Of a stretch of DNA of 64,000 bases, positions 48,040 through 58,228 are shown one piece after another. The position numbers and the translations under genes were made by a program. Positions within the stretch are counted from its first letter, which is position 1; the number at the start of each line of letters is the position of its first letter. The stretch is from an uncultured Clostridium sp. Its GTDB lineage: Bacteria; Bacillota; Clostridia; TANB77; CAG-508. Location of the stretch: positions 62,001 to 126,000 of the forward strand of contig CANOSM010000001.1 in the NCBI GenBank assembly GCA_947569365.1, given 5' to 3'. The notes below the pieces were generated by a model, which worked only from the letters and a program-made list of their open reading frames with translations, ran no database searches and was not told the DNA's origin.

Positions 48040-49650
48040 ATGGAAAAAGAAAAGAGAAATATAGTAATAGGAGGAGCATGGCCATATGCTAATAGCTCGC
48101 TCCATTTAGGACATGTTGCAGGACTCATATCAGGAGATATTTTAGCTAGATACTTTAGATTAAGAGGAGATAATGTAATTTATACATCAGGCTCTGATTG
48201 TCATGGAACACCAATAACAGAAAGAGCAAGAAAAGAGAAAAAAAATCCAAGAGAAATAGCTGAATATTATAATAGAGAATTTAATGAGCTATTTGATAGA
48301 TTCAATTTTTCTTATGACTTATTTTCTAAGACAGATACTGAGTATCATAAAGAAAAAGTAAAACAATTAGTTAGAAGATTATATGATAATGGATATATAT
48401 ATGAAAAAATAGAACCACAAACTTATTGCGAGCATTGTCAAAGATTTTTATCTGATAGAGAAATAATATTAACATGCCCAGAATGTGGTGAAGAAACAAA
48501 AGGAGACCAATGTGATAATTGTCTTCATGTTCCAACAACAGAAGAACTTTTAAAAGGTGCATGTATAGAATGTGGTAATAAAACAGTAAAAAGAGATAAC
48601 AAAATTTTATATCTAGCTTTATCAAAATTCCAAAAACAAATAGAAAAAAGAACTGAAGAATGCAAAAACATGTGGAGAATAAATGCTAGAAACGAGACAG
48701 AAAAATATCTAAAACAAGGACTAGTTGACAGAGCAATAACAAGAGATTTAGATTGGGGTGTTGAAGTTCCAGTCGAAGGATATGAAGATAAAAGATTATA
48801 TGTATGGATAGATGCAGTACTTGGATATCTAACAAATACAATGAAAATTTGTGAAGAAAAAGGAATGAATTGGGAAGACTTCTGGAAAGAGGGACATAAC
48901 AATAAAATTTATATGTGCCATGGAAAAGATAATATAATGTTTCATAGCATAATATTAAATGCATTATTACTAGGACAAGAAGACAATTATCATCTAGTAG
49001 ATGTAATAGTATCTGCCGAATACTTAAACTATAACAATCAAAAATTTTCAAAAAGTAAAGGAATTGGAATTACAGGACTAGAAGCATTAGATCTATACCC
49101 ATCTGACTCACTTAGATATCATTTAGTAAGTAATGGACCAGAGAAAAAAGACACAAACTTTTCACCAGAAGACTTTATAAATACACATAATGGTGAAATA
49201 TTAAATAAATTTGGAAATCTAGTAAATAGAACATTAAGATTTAAAAATTTAGATAAAATAGAAGTTTCTAAAATAGATGAGCAAATGAAATTAAAAATAG
49301 AAAACATATATGATGAGGTAGGAGATTTATTTGAAAAACTAGAATTCAGAGAAGCCACAGAAAGAATAATGAATTTAGTAGAAGCTGCTAACAAGTATTA
49401 TGATGAAAGAGAACCTTGGAAACAAAGAAAAGAAGATATAAAAGGATTTAATGAAACAATATTTACGTGTAGCAACATTATAGCTAACTTATCAAATTTA
49501 TTTGATCCAATAATGCCAGAAGCTACAAAAAAAATAAGAAAATATTTAGAGATAGAAAAAGCAGAGTGGAAACCAATATATATTGAAAAAGAAATAATAC
49601 TTTCAGATATACAGCCACTATTTGAAAGATTGAAATTAGAAGAGAAATAG
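48040..49650 (+). CDS. metG: Methionyl-tRNA synthetase
   Basis: The 536-aa class I synthetase attaches methionine to tRNA-Met. It shows the HIGH motif in SSLHLGHVAG (about 19-28), zinc-binding cysteines in TYCEHCQRFLSDREIILTCPECG and DQCDNC (about 128-175), and the KMSKS loop as KFSKSKGIGI (about 337-346). It ends after the anticodon-binding helical domain, with no C-terminal EMAP/tRNA-binding domain, so it is the short form. Confidence 0.96.
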   Translation: MEKEKRNIVIGGAWPYANSSLHLGHVAGLISGDILARYFRLRGDNVIYTSGSDCHGTPITERARKEKKNPREIAEYYNREFNELFDRFNFSYDLFSKTDTEYHKEKVKQLVRRLYDNGYIYEKIEPQTYCEHCQRFLSDREIILTCPECGEETKGDQCDNCLHVPTTEELLKGACIECGNKTVKRDNKILYLALSKFQKQIEKRTEECKNMWRINARNETEKYLKQGLVDRAITRDLDWGVEVPVEGYEDKRLYVWIDAVLGYLTNTMKICEEKGMNWEDFWKEGHNNKIYMCHGKDNIMFHSIILNALLLGQEDNYHLVDVIVSAEYLNYNNQKFSKSKGIGITGLEALDLYPSDSLRYHLVSNGPEKKDTNFSPEDFINTHNGEILNKFGNLVNRTLRFKNLDKIEVSKIDEQMKLKIENIYDEVGDLFEKLEFREATERIMNLVEAANKYYDEREPWKQRKEDIKGFNETIFTCSNIIANLSNLFDPIMPEATKKIRKYLEIEKAEWKPIYIEKEIILSDIQPLFERLKLEEK

Positions 49651-49721
49651 AAAAATTATAATTTAATTATATATAGCTAAAATTTATTTTTTAATATAAG
49701 AAAGAAGAGGTAGTAAAATAT

Positions 49722-50399
49722 ATGGGAAAATTATTTGTAATTGATGGAACAGATGGAAGTGGTAAACAAACACAATTTGAAAAACTAAAAGAAAATCTAG
49801 ATAAAAAAGGGATTAAGTATAGAACAGTTTCTTTCCCAAACTATGACAGTCCATCATCATCACTTGTAAAAATGTACTTATCAGGAGAATTTGGAACAGA
49901 TCCAAAATCTATAAGTCCATATATAGCATCTACCTTTTATGCAGCAGATAGATATGCGACATATAAAAAAGATTTTGAGGAATTTTATAAAAATGGAGGA
50001 ATAATACTTGCCGATAGATATACTACAGCAAATATGGTACATCAAGCAGGAAAAATTAATGATGATAAAGAAAGAGAAAAATTTATAGAATGGCTATTTA
50101 ATCTTGAATTTGAGATATATGGTATACCAAAGCCTAATTTAGTATTCTTTTTAAACATGCCACCTAAAAATTCTTTAGAACTTATAAAAAATAGAGAAAA
50201 TAAATTTACACATGATACACAAAAAGATATTCATGAAAGAGACGAAAATCATATTATAGATAGTTATAATGCTGCTTGTAGTCTAGTAGATAAATATGGT
50301 TGGACAGAAATAAAATGCGTAGAAAATGATAAAATAAGAACAATAGAAAGCATAAGTAATGAAATAATAGAAAATGTATTAAAAGAATTAGGTGAATAG
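49722..50399 (+). CDS. tmk: Thymidylate kinase
   Basis: The 225-aa enzyme phosphorylates dTMP to dTDP. Motifs: LFVIDGTDGSGKQTQFEKL, the P-loop with Gln after Lys (GSGKQTQ), VSFPNYDSPSSSLVKMYL (DR/FP substrate loop) and GGIILADRYTTANMVHQ (the DRY motif). The form with FPxY, GEFG and KQTQ is typical of the Clostridia variant. It is followed by nadD after one nucleotide. Confidence 0.93.
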   Translation: MGKLFVIDGTDGSGKQTQFEKLKENLDKKGIKYRTVSFPNYDSPSSSLVKMYLSGEFGTDPKSISPYIASTFYAADRYATYKKDFEEFYKNGGIILADRYTTANMVHQAGKINDDKEREKFIEWLFNLEFEIYGIPKPNLVFFLNMPPKNSLELIKNRENKFTHDTQKDIHERDENHIIDSYNAACSLVDKYGWTEIKCVENDKIRTIESISNEIIENVLKELGE

Positions 50400-50400
50400 T

Positions 50401-50985
50401 ATGAAAATAGGCTTTTTTGGAGGCTCTTTTAATCCTCCAAGTATAGCACATTTAAAGCTTGCTAGAAAAGCAATAACAGAATGTAACTTAGATAAAGTAA
50501 TATTTATTCCTATTGGAGATTTTTATAATAAAAAGGAATTAGTAAAAATAGATAATAGAATAGATATGTTAAAAATAGCAACTAAAAATGATACAAATAT
50601 TGAAGTATCAGACTTAGAAAAATATTTTAAAGAAAAAATATATGCATGTGATATATTTAGAATAATTAAAAATAAATATTCTAATGATGATATATTCTTT
50701 TTAATGGGAGAAGACAACTATTTAAAACTTAGTACATGGAAAAATTATAATGAACTTAAAAACTATAAATATATTATATTTGAAAGATATGATAATACTA
50801 AAAATAAAGAAAACTTAAAAAAAGAAAAACAAAATTTTAATATATATGTAATAAGATGTGAAAATACTAAAGAAATAAGTTCTACTTTAATAAGAGAAAG
50901 AATAAAAAACAAATATTCTTTAGAAAATATAATAGATAATGATGTAGAAAAATATATTTTAGAAAATAAGTTATATATTAGATAA
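50401..50985 (+). CDS. nadD: Nicotinate-nucleotide adenylyltransferase family protein (NadD-like)
   Basis: The product is 194 aa from the ATG at 50401 (a GTG at 50392 is in the tmk end). KIGFFGGSFNPPSIAHLKLA carries the nucleotidyltransferase GxFxPPHxxH pattern, here with SIAH. DIFFLMGEDNYLKLSTWKNY is the substrate segment and SSTLIRERI the ISSTxIR motif. It makes the deamido-NAD precursor; the divergent HxGH leaves a related pantetheine or other mononucleotide transferase possible. Confidence 0.82.
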   Translation: MKIGFFGGSFNPPSIAHLKLARKAITECNLDKVIFIPIGDFYNKKELVKIDNRIDMLKIATKNDTNIEVSDLEKYFKEKIYACDIFRIIKNKYSNDDIFFLMGEDNYLKLSTWKNYNELKNYKYIIFERYDNTKNKENLKKEKQNFNIYVIRCENTKEISSTLIRERIKNKYSLENIIDNDVEKYILENKLYIR

Positions 50986-51006
50986 TAACTAGAAAGAGAA
51001 AATTAT

Positions 51007-51870
51007 ATGGTTGAATTTTTTGTAAAGATTATAAAAGGAATGATTATTGGAATTTCAGCAATGACTGCTGGAGCTGGAACATTTGCTATAATTTTAGGAA
51101 TATATGATAGATGTATGGAAATAATTGCAAATCCATTTAAAAATTTTAAATCAAACTTTAAATATATTCTTCCAATTGTAATTGGAATAGGAATAAGTGT
51201 ACTAATTTTTGGAAAACTTGTATTATATTGGTTATCAAATTATGAAGCTTATTTTAGATGTGTTCTACTTGGAATAATAATAGGAGGAATTCCAACATTA
51301 TTTAAAGTTGCAAATAAGAAAGGATTTAAGAAAAAATACATAATAAGTATGATAGCAGCACTTATATTTACAATAGTACTTACTAAATTTGCAAATACAA
51401 TAAAAGCAGGAAAAACAGTAGAATATATCACTATAATTGAACTTATTATTTATGGAGCAATATATGCTTTTGGAGCAGTAATGCCAGGAATGACAACTAT
51501 ACATATACTAGAATATATGGGAGTACTATCCACAATTATGAATGGATTATTTAATTTTAATCTTGGTATAATAATCCCATTTGGAATTGGATATATAATA
51601 TTAGCTTTAACTACAGCAGGAATGATAACATATTTATTTAATAAGTTCTATGGAATGACATATTATGCAATTATAGGATTTTCACTAACATCACTTGTAA
51701 TGTTTATTCCTACTTTTTCAAGTACATCACAAGCAATAATTGGAACCATTATGGGTACTATAGCAGCAATTGTTATTTATTTAATAACAAGACTTGAAAA
51801 TTATACAAATAAGAAAAGAGAAGATTTAAGTATTGAAAGAACAGAGGAAACTATTACAAAAGAGGGGTAA
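51007..51870 (+). CDS. DUF368 membrane protein
   Basis: The 287-aa protein has about eight membrane helices. It opens with IIKGMIIGISAMTAGAGTFAIILGIYDRCMEII, the DUF368 start with the GxxPGVSGGTxA-like motif reduced to SAMTAGAGTFA, and repeats the theme in YAFGAVMPGMTTIHIL. DUF368 proteins are proposed to be undecaprenyl-phosphate or related lipid translocases (from memory). It is 4 nt before a WG-repeat protein. Confidence 0.84.
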   Translation: MVEFFVKIIKGMIIGISAMTAGAGTFAIILGIYDRCMEIIANPFKNFKSNFKYILPIVIGIGISVLIFGKLVLYWLSNYEAYFRCVLLGIIIGGIPTLFKVANKKGFKKKYIISMIAALIFTIVLTKFANTIKAGKTVEYITIIELIIYGAIYAFGAVMPGMTTIHILEYMGVLSTIMNGLFNFNLGIIIPFGIGYIILALTTAGMITYLFNKFYGMTYYAIIGFSLTSLVMFIPTFSSTSQAIIGTIMGTIAAIVIYLITRLENYTNKKREDLSIERTEETITKEG

Positions 51871-51873
51871 CAA

Positions 51874-53482
51874 ATGAAAAGTAAATTTTTAAATGCTGTA
51901 GCAGCATTAATGAACTTCTTATTTGGTGTAATTATTTTAACATATAGTTTCATAGCACCAAATGAAGCTAGAGCAACAGCAAATGAAATTGTTGTAATGA
52001 ATCAGATACATTTATTTATACTTTTAGTGCTTATATGTGTAACTATTGCAGATTTCATATTACTTATTAATAACAGACATAATAGTATATTTCTATTTGC
52101 ATATGTTATTTCAATTTTAGCATCAGCTTTCTATATATTTGATTTTGATATTATAGCAATACTTTATTTATTAGGAGCATTTATTATATGTATACAAGTA
52201 CTTAGAGAAAACATCATAGAAAAAACAAACAATATATTTATGATAATTCTTGGAATAATTATAGCAGCGATATTATTACTTGGACTTTATTCACTTACAT
52301 ATAAGGATTCAGTTGTAGAACTAGATAAAAAAGAAAATATAGGACAAGTTAAATATGATGAAGATTATTTTAAAAACATATCTGAACTAAAAATAAATGA
52401 TATATATATAAATGTAGAAAAAGACGGAAAGTGGGGATATATAAATCAAAAAGGTGAAAAAGTAATTGACTTCAAATACGATTATGCATCACCATTTATA
52501 GAAATAGAAAAAAACAATAAAAAATTTGATGTGGCTTTGGTATGTATAGAAGACACAGGAGAAATAATACTTAAAAATGAAAGAATAGTTTATTCATATA
52601 AAAATAATATTGATGTAGAAGACTATGAGGCACAATATGACAAATTAAGAGATGTATATATGAATGTACTAGAACAAGAAAAAGACTTTGACGAAAATAT
52701 AATTTCAAATGTAAAGGATAGAAAACATAAAATTGCTGCATATAAAGAAGACGGTTATACATATCCATATAATGATGAATACGACATATACATAAAAGTA
52801 TCATCACAAATGCGGTGGAACAAATAGATATGAAATTGTAAAAAAATCTGGAAATAGAAATGTTAAAATTAGTATTGACTGTGATAATCTAGCTTTTGAT
52901 TCTAAATATCTATATGTATATAATAATGGTTATTTGCCTTTCTATAAAACGTCTGAAAAAATGCAAGGATACTATACCTTAGATATGAAAAGAGTAGAAG
53001 TACCAGGAAATATGCAGATACTAGATTTTTATGATATAAATATGTTAGTAAAAGATTATAATGAAAATACAATATATTTTATGAATCAATCTGGAAATAG
53101 AGTATCTGATAAATATTTAGATATATATGTATATGATAATGGATACATTGTAAAGAAAACTAATGGGAAATATACATTAATAAATAAAAAATTTAAACAA
53201 ATAATAAATAAAGAATTTGATTATATAAATCCTAAATTCATTGATTATGGTTTCTTAATATGTGCTAATCTACCTAAAAGTATAACATTTAATAAAAATG
53301 GTATGCCAACTAATATAAATTATAGTCTAATGGATATGTCTGGAAAAGTATATTCAGGTGGATATACAAATATATATAATATTATTGAAAAAAAGAGCGA
53401 AGAATTACCTATAAATGATTATCTATATAACTTAACAGATATTGAATATAATTTTATAGGAGAAGAATTTTATAATAAATAG
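51874..53482 (+). CDS. Membrane protein with WG repeats, split by a CGG +1 site
   Basis: The first 155 residues carry about five membrane helices. An outside beta-repeat part follows, with KDGKWGYINQKGEKVIDFKY (the WG repeat). The zero frame stops at 52827, four codons after CGG at 52813. In the +1 frame the text continues GGTNRYEIVKKSGNRNVKI and further repeats (NGKYTLINKKFKQIINKEF, NYSLMDMSGKVYSGGY) to 53482. Skipping one C gives 535 aa. The second half has no start or ribosome site of its own near the join, so one recoded protein is the best reading. Confidence 0.78.
52813..52815 (+). other. CGG +1 recoding site (WG-repeat protein)
   Basis: Context is caa-atg-C-ggt-gga-aca. The zero frame reads CGG TGG AAC AAA TAG. 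Skipping C gives Met-Gly-Gly-Thr and the rest of the beta-repeat domain. Confidence 0.72.
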
Positions 53483-53581
53483 AATAATTTAAACAAAAAA
53501 CATAAAAATAATAAAATAAAAGACTTGTAATAAATTTTTCTATAACATATAATTATAAAAAACATATTGTAGGAGGATAAA

Positions 53582-54259
53582 ATGGAAAAGGGTAAAGAAT
53601 TTTTTAAGAACAACAAAATTGCTGTAACAATAATTAGTATTGTATTATTAATAGCAATTGTAGCAGTTGCAGTAGTACTTGTACAAAAAAATAGTGAGAA
53701 AAAGAAAGAAGAAGAAAAGAATGAATCAATAAAAAATGCTATTAGTGATTATGTAGTAGCTTATAATGAATTAGATAAAGATAAGATGCTAGCAGCAATA
53801 GATTCAAAAGCAGCATGTGCATGGGCTAATTGTGAAGCTGATACAACTAAATTCAAAGAACAATATGATAAAGTAACAGATGAAGATAAAAAATCTTATG
53901 AAAATAATAATATTGTTAGTAAAGTAGAAATGTTAAAAACATTTTATGATACTTATTTAGATTATCATAAAATGGAACTTGGAGAAATAAAAGATACTAA
54001 AGATATTGATGGTGTTGATGGACTAGTTAAATCAACAGCTACAATAAAAGAATCTTATTCTTATGATGGTCAAGAACAAGCATCAGAACAACAAGTTTAT
54101 TTCTATATATATAATGGAAAAATAGTATCAATGGAAGAAGTTGGAAAAGAAGATAATACTGAAGATGATACTAAAAAAGATAATAATAACCAAGTAGATA
54201 CAGAAAAAGACAAAGATAATAATAAAAAAGATAATGATAATAAAAAAAATAAAAAATAA
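53582..54259 (+). CDS. Membrane-anchored protein, paralogue 1
   Basis: The 225-aa protein has one N-terminal membrane helix (about 14-35) and a small extracytoplasmic domain with AISDYVVAYNELDKDKMLAAI and TATIKESYSYDGQEQASEQ, similar to DUF4878-like folds. The end is a charged Asp/Lys/Asn tail. It is a paralogue of the gene at 54383. Two Cys (ACAWANCEAD) could form a disulfide. Function unknown. Confidence 0.65.
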   Translation: MEKGKEFFKNNKIAVTIISIVLLIAIVAVAVVLVQKNSEKKKEEEKNESIKNAISDYVVAYNELDKDKMLAAIDSKAACAWANCEADTTKFKEQYDKVTDEDKKSYENNNIVSKVEMLKTFYDTYLDYHKMELGEIKDTKDIDGVDGLVKSTATIKESYSYDGQEQASEQQVYFYIYNGKIVSMEEVGKEDNTEDDTKKDNNNQVDTEKDKDNNKKDNDNKKNKK

Positions 54260-54382
54260 TTTATGTAATTAGAATAAATAGTAAATTGAAGAATATAAAT
54301 GTAGTAAATATTTATAATTTATATTGTACTTGTATAAATTATTTTATATAATAGCAATATAAATTTTTGGGAGGAAATAAAA

Positions 54383-54922
54383 ATGGAAAAAGTAAAAAGT
54401 GTATTAGGGACAGCTTTAGCATGGGTCAAAGCTCATGTAAAATTAGTAGTAATAATTGTAGTAGCTATATTAGTAGCTATTTTAGCACTAAACTTTGTAG
54501 CAGGAGGACCAAAAAGAGCAGTTAAATCTTATATTTCTGCAATGAATAAAGCTAATGACAAGAAAATATTAAAAACTATGGATGTAAAAGGTGTAGTAGC
54601 TTGGTCAAAATGTGGTGGAAAAGCAAGTAAATTCTTAGATGAATATAATGATATTGAAGATGATGAAGTAGATGAATATAAAGAGACATTAGAAAGTACT
54701 TGTGAAAAAATGTGTGATAGTTTAAAAGATTATGACAAATATTCAATAAAATTAAAACAAATAAAAGAAGTTAAAAAAGAAGACAAAGGTTTATATAAAG
54801 TAAAAGCTAAAGTAGAAGTCAAATATAAAGATGATGATGATGAAAATGAAAGTACAGATACAATGACATTCTATGTATATAAAGGAAAGATAATAAGTGG
54901 TGGAGTATCAAGTATATACTAA
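54383..54922 (+). CDS. Membrane-anchored protein, paralogue 2
   Basis: The 179-aa protein has a membrane helix (about 20-42) and the same outside domain as the previous gene: AVKSYISAMNKANDKKILKTM, VVAWSKCGGKASKFL, FYVYKGKIISGG. It lacks the charged tail. The two form a tandem pair about 120 nt apart. aggaggaaa precedes it. Confidence 0.65.
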   Translation: MEKVKSVLGTALAWVKAHVKLVVIIVVAILVAILALNFVAGGPKRAVKSYISAMNKANDKKILKTMDVKGVVAWSKCGGKASKFLDEYNDIEDDEVDEYKETLESTCEKMCDSLKDYDKYSIKLKQIKEVKKEDKGLYKVKAKVEVKYKDDDDENESTDTMTFYVYKGKIISGGVSSIY

Positions 54923-54927
54923 AAAAT

Positions 54928-54953
54928 AAATAGAGCTAGCACTAGCTCTATTT
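54928..54953 (+). terminator. Terminator after the paralogue pair
   Basis: Perfect 12-bp stem AAATAGAGCTAG / CTAGCTCTATTT with a minimal loop, followed by T-rich sequence. Confidence 0.85.
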
Positions 54954-55015
54954 TCTTGCTTTTAAAAAGTATTATATGTATAATATATAAAATATATTAT
55001 AGTGGGAGAGATAGC

Positions 55016-55543
55016 ATGGAGATTATAAGTAGAAAAAATGTATATTCAGGGTTTCTAAAATTTGATGTATTAAAAGTTAAATTTGAAAATGGAAATACTA
55101 TTGAAAGAGATGTAATAATAAAAAAAGATGGAGTTGCTATTGTAGCAGTAACAAAGAATAATGAAATATATCTAACAAAACAGCCACGTGTTGCAATAAA
55201 TGAAGAAGAATCAATTGAAATACCAGCAGGACTTATAGAAGAAGGTGAGACTATAGAAGAAACTACTAAAAGAGAACTTTTAGAAGAAACAGGTTGCATT
55301 TCAAACAAATTAATTGATTTAGGATTCTTTTATGGAGATGTTGGCTCTGGAACAAATAAAACACATCTAATGCTTGCTTTAGATGTAGAAAAGGTTCAAG
55401 AATTAAAATTAGATGAAGATGAATTTTTAGAATCATATAAATTACCAAAAGATAAAGTATATGAAATGCTTGATAATGGCGTAATAAAAGATTCACATTC
55501 AATAATAGGACTTTTAAAAGCAAAAAAATATATAGAAAATTAA
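55016..55543 (+). CDS. Nudix hydrolase, ADP-ribose pyrophosphatase type
   Basis: The product is 175 aa from the ATG at 55016 (gggagag before it; the longer frame from 54956 begins inside a terminator). The Nudix box is AGLIEEGETIEETTKRELLE-ETGC. The preceding IEIPAG fits the ADP-ribose branch. It likely splits ADP-ribose or a similar dinucleotide. Third Nudix gene in the window. Confidence 0.88.
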   Translation: MEIISRKNVYSGFLKFDVLKVKFENGNTIERDVIIKKDGVAIVAVTKNNEIYLTKQPRVAINEEESIEIPAGLIEEGETIEETTKRELLEETGCISNKLIDLGFFYGDVGSGTNKTHLMLALDVEKVQELKLDEDEFLESYKLPKDKVYEMLDNGVIKDSHSIIGLLKAKKYIEN

Positions 55544-55633
55544 AATATTTAAGTTTATTTTAATGTTTATGTTATATTATATTAACATAGTTAAGGCTAA
55601 TAATATTAGTCTAGTAAATTTTTTCTTCCCCAA

Positions 55634-55667
55634 AAAAAATACTCATACTTAGTATGGGTATTTTTTT
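55634..55667 (+). terminator. Terminator after the Nudix gene
   Basis: The stem AAAAATACTCATAC / GTATGGGTATTTTT with a 3-nt loop is followed by T runs. Confidence 0.8.
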
Positions 55668-55745
55668 GACTAGAATATTATTTTTTTAATATAGAAGTTT
55701 ATTATTATAAATAAATATGCAAAAATTAATTTACTTTTAAAATTT

Positions 55746-56034
55746 CAGGATAAAGACATGAAAAAAATTTTTTATGACTTGTATCAAAGAATTACCAAAG
55801 GTTGTAAAGATTTTTAATGCTAAAATTACGCTGTAAGCATTGAAAAATAAGCATTTTTAAAAAATAACTATTTTTTTAAAAAATTGGATACTTGCTAATA
55901 GCGGATTTTCGTATTTTAACTTTCTAAAAATCTTAAGTTTCTATTTTACTGAAATTTTGTTTCAAAAAATCATTAAAAGTTTTAATACAAGCCTGTTATA
56001 CGATTTCAAAATTTCATTTCGTGTCTTTATCCTG
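55746..56034. mobile_element. MITE-like element, copy 2 (289 bp, 9-bp target duplication)
   Basis: The inverted ends CAGGATAAAGACATGAAA and TTTCGTGTCTTTATCCTG differ at one position. The direct repeat TTAAAATTT flanks it (55737-55745 and 56035-56043). It is homologous to copy 1 along its length: both share a GCTGTAAG segment and A/T tracts between. No open frame. Its right end lies about 20 nt from the zur promoter. Confidence 0.88.
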
Positions 56035-56052
56035 TTAAAATTTAGTATTATA

Positions 56053-56081
56053 TTGACTATTTAACAAAAAAGATATATAAT
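56053..56081 (+). promoter_or_regulatory. Promoter of the zur-znu operon
   Basis: TTGACT 56053-56058 and TATAAT 56076-56081 with a 17-nt spacer. Confidence 0.8.
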
Positions 56082-56082
56082 A

Positions 56083-56097
56083 TGAAAATGATTTTCA
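56083..56097. promoter_or_regulatory. Fur/Zur operator
   Basis: Perfect 7-1-7 palindrome TGAAAAT-G-ATTTTCA, directly after the -10 box and so overlapping the transcription start. A partly overlapping second copy of the motif follows. This is the typical site for a Fur-family repressor, here most simply the Zur-like protein encoded next. Confidence 0.8.
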
Positions 56098-56120
56098 TTT
56101 TCATATTATGTGGAGGAAAT

Positions 56121-56540
56121 ATGGTAAAAGAGAATAAATACAAAACAAAGCAAAGAAGTGCGATAATTGAATACATAGAAGCAAATAAAGATAAACAAAT
56201 TACAGTAAATAATATATTAATTTATTTTAATTTAAATAGTGAAAAAAAGGTAAGTCAAACTACTATATATAGATGCTTAGATGGTTTAGTAAAAGAAGGA
56301 AAACTAAAAAAGAGTTATTCAGAGAAACTTTCAGCTTCATGTTATCAATATATAGAAAAATCCTGCAGAAACCATTATCATTTAAAATGCGAAAAATGTG
56401 GGGAAATATTTCATATAGAACAAGACATACTTTCAGCTTTTGAAAACAGTATAGGAAAGTCATATAACTTTAAAATAGATAAGGTTAAAACAATATTATA
56501 TGGAATATGTGAAAAATGTAATAATACTTTAAAAAATTAA
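56121..56540 (+). CDS. zur: Fur-family regulator, probably the zinc repressor Zur
   Basis: The product is 139 aa from the ATG at 56121 (tggagga before it; the frame's earlier ATG at 56082 overlaps the operator). Winged helix: QRSAIIEYIEANKDKQITV and KVSQTTIYRCLDGLVKEGKL. Metal sites: NHYHLKCEKCGEIFHIE with His residues and the CxxC pair, and YGICEKCNN. Operator and promoter lie just upstream, and znuA, znuC and znuB follow, so it probably represses its own zinc-uptake operon when zinc is plentiful. Position, not sequence, decides for zinc over iron. Confidence 0.88.
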   Translation: MVKENKYKTKQRSAIIEYIEANKDKQITVNNILIYFNLNSEKKVSQTTIYRCLDGLVKEGKLKKSYSEKLSASCYQYIEKSCRNHYHLKCEKCGEIFHIEQDILSAFENSIGKSYNFKIDKVKTILYGICEKCNNTLKN

Positions 56541-56556
56541 ATAAAAGGGGAAAGAT

Positions 56557-57529
56557 ATGAATTTAAAAAAGATAGTATCTGCTATATTATTAATAATTAT
56601 TATTTCAGGATGTTTATATTTTACACTAATGACTAAAGAAGTTACTGTATATAATGAAAAGGACAGATTAGATATAGTAGTTACCACATTTTCAGCTTAT
56701 GATTTTACAAAACATATAGCAGGAGAAAATATAAATTTGACATTTTTATTAGGACCTCGGAGTAGATTCACATGGATACGAGCCAAGTGCTACTGATATT
56801 GTAAAAGTACAAAATGCAGATGTATTTATATATGTAGGAGGAACCTTAGAACCATGGAGTAAAAAAATAATTTCTGATTTACCAGAAAGTGTAAAAACGT
56901 TAAGACTCATAGATAGCATAGACTTAAAAGAAGAAATAAAAATAGATGGAACACAATATCAAGAAAGACATAGTCATGAAGATGAGGAAATAAATGAAAG
57001 AGAATATGATGAGCATATATGGACATCTACAGAAAATGCAGTAGAGATGATCAAATATATAGAAACAAGTTTATCTAATTTGGACAGTAATAATTCAAAA
57101 CAATATAAAGAAAATTCTAAAAAATATATTAAAGAGATAAATAATGTAAAACAAGAAATACAAGAAATTGTAAACACAGCTAAAAGAAAGAAACTTGTAT
57201 TTGGAGATAAAATGCCAATGCAATATTTTATGCAAGAATTTAATCTTGATGTAGTAGCTGCTTTTAATGGTTGTGCAGAAGAAACAGTTCCAACTAGTAA
57301 AACAATTGCATATTTAGTAGATTTAATTAAGAATGAAAAAATACCAGTAATATTATATATAGAATTAAGTGAAGGAAGAGTAGCTAAAACATTAGCAAAA
57401 GAAACGGGAACAAAAACAATGCAGATACAAACACTTCATAATATTTCAAAAGAAGATTTTGAAAATGGAGAAACGTATACAAGTCTTATGAAGAGAAATA
57501 TAAAAGTACTAAAAGAAGCACTAAATTAA
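56557..57529 (+). CDS. znuA: Zinc-binding lipoprotein ZnuA, split by a CGG +1 site
   Basis: The lipoprotein signal has the lipobox IISGC. Then comes DIVVTTFSAYDFTKHIAG, the standard ZnuA beginning. In the zero frame it stops at 56796, shortly after CGG at 56758. In +1 the text gives GVDSHGYEPSATDIVKVQNAD, the well-known GxDxHxYEP metal-ligand motif, then the His/acid-rich loop HSHEDEE, and later VVAAFNGCAEETVPTSK. Skipping one C makes a 323-aa protein, the usual length. It captures zinc outside the cell. Confidence 0.9.
56758..56760 (+). other. CGG +1 recoding site (znuA)
   Basis: Context is gga-cct-C-gga-gta-gat. The +1 frame yields Gly-Pro-Gly-Val-Asp-Ser-His-Gly-Tyr-Glu-Pro, matching a motif conserved in ZnuA proteins, so the exact join is fixed by homology. 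Confidence 0.85.
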
Positions 57530-57546
57530 AAAGGAAGGATATAAAA

Positions 57547-58228
57547 ATGAGTCTTATTGAAATAAATGATTTATCTTTTGAATATTCAAAAGAAGATAAA
57601 GCATTAAAAAATATAAATTTAAAAATAGAAAAAGGAGACTTCCTTTGTATAATAGGAGAAAACGGTTCTCGGTAAAAGTACATTAGTAAAATGTATTGTA
57701 GGATTAAATAAAGTGCCAAAAGGTACCATAATAAAAAATACTAGAATAGGATACTTACCACAAAAAACAGAGATACAAAGAAATTTTCCAGCATCTATTG
57801 AAGAAATTGTACTAAGTGGAACTACTACAGATAATTTAAGTAAAATATGGTATACAAAAGAAGATAGAAAAAATGCAGAAAATATAATGAGGGAACTTAA
57901 CATATATGATATAAGAAAAAAATGTTTTAGAGATTTATCAGGAGGTCAACAACAAAGAGTTTTAATATCAAGAGCAATGTGTGCAACTGAAGAATTACTA
58001 ATATTAGATGAGCCAACAAATGGTTTAGACCCAGTAATTGCTAAACAAATATATGAAATCTTAAAAGATTTGAATGAAAAAAGAAATATGACGATAGTTA
58101 TGGTATCACACGATATAGATAGGGCAATGAATTATGCCAAAAGAGTAGTTAAGATAAAAAATGGTGAGAAAGTATATGACGATATTACTTCTAAATATAA
58201 TTTGGAAGGAGACACAAAAAATGATTAA
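57547..58228 (+). CDS. znuC: Zinc ABC transporter ATPase ZnuC, split by a CGG +1 site
   Basis: It starts MSLIEINDLSFEYSKEDKAL and runs to IIGENGS. There the zero frame reads CGG TAA and stops. Skipping the C at 57670 gives GKSTLVK, completing the Walker A motif GENGSGKST. The +1 frame then has the Q-loop YLPQ, signature LSGGQQQRVLISRAM, Walker B LLILDEPTNGLD and H-loop VSHD. The recoded length is 226 aa. Without the shift only 42 residues would be made. It ends overlapping znuB. Confidence 0.92.
57670..57672 (+). other. CGG +1 recoding site (znuC, inside Walker A)
   Basis: Context is ggt-tct-C-ggt-aaa-agt. CGG is followed in zero frame by TAA. The skipped C and the restored Gly are fixed by the GxxGxGKST motif, the most certain of the five joins. 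Confidence 0.88.
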
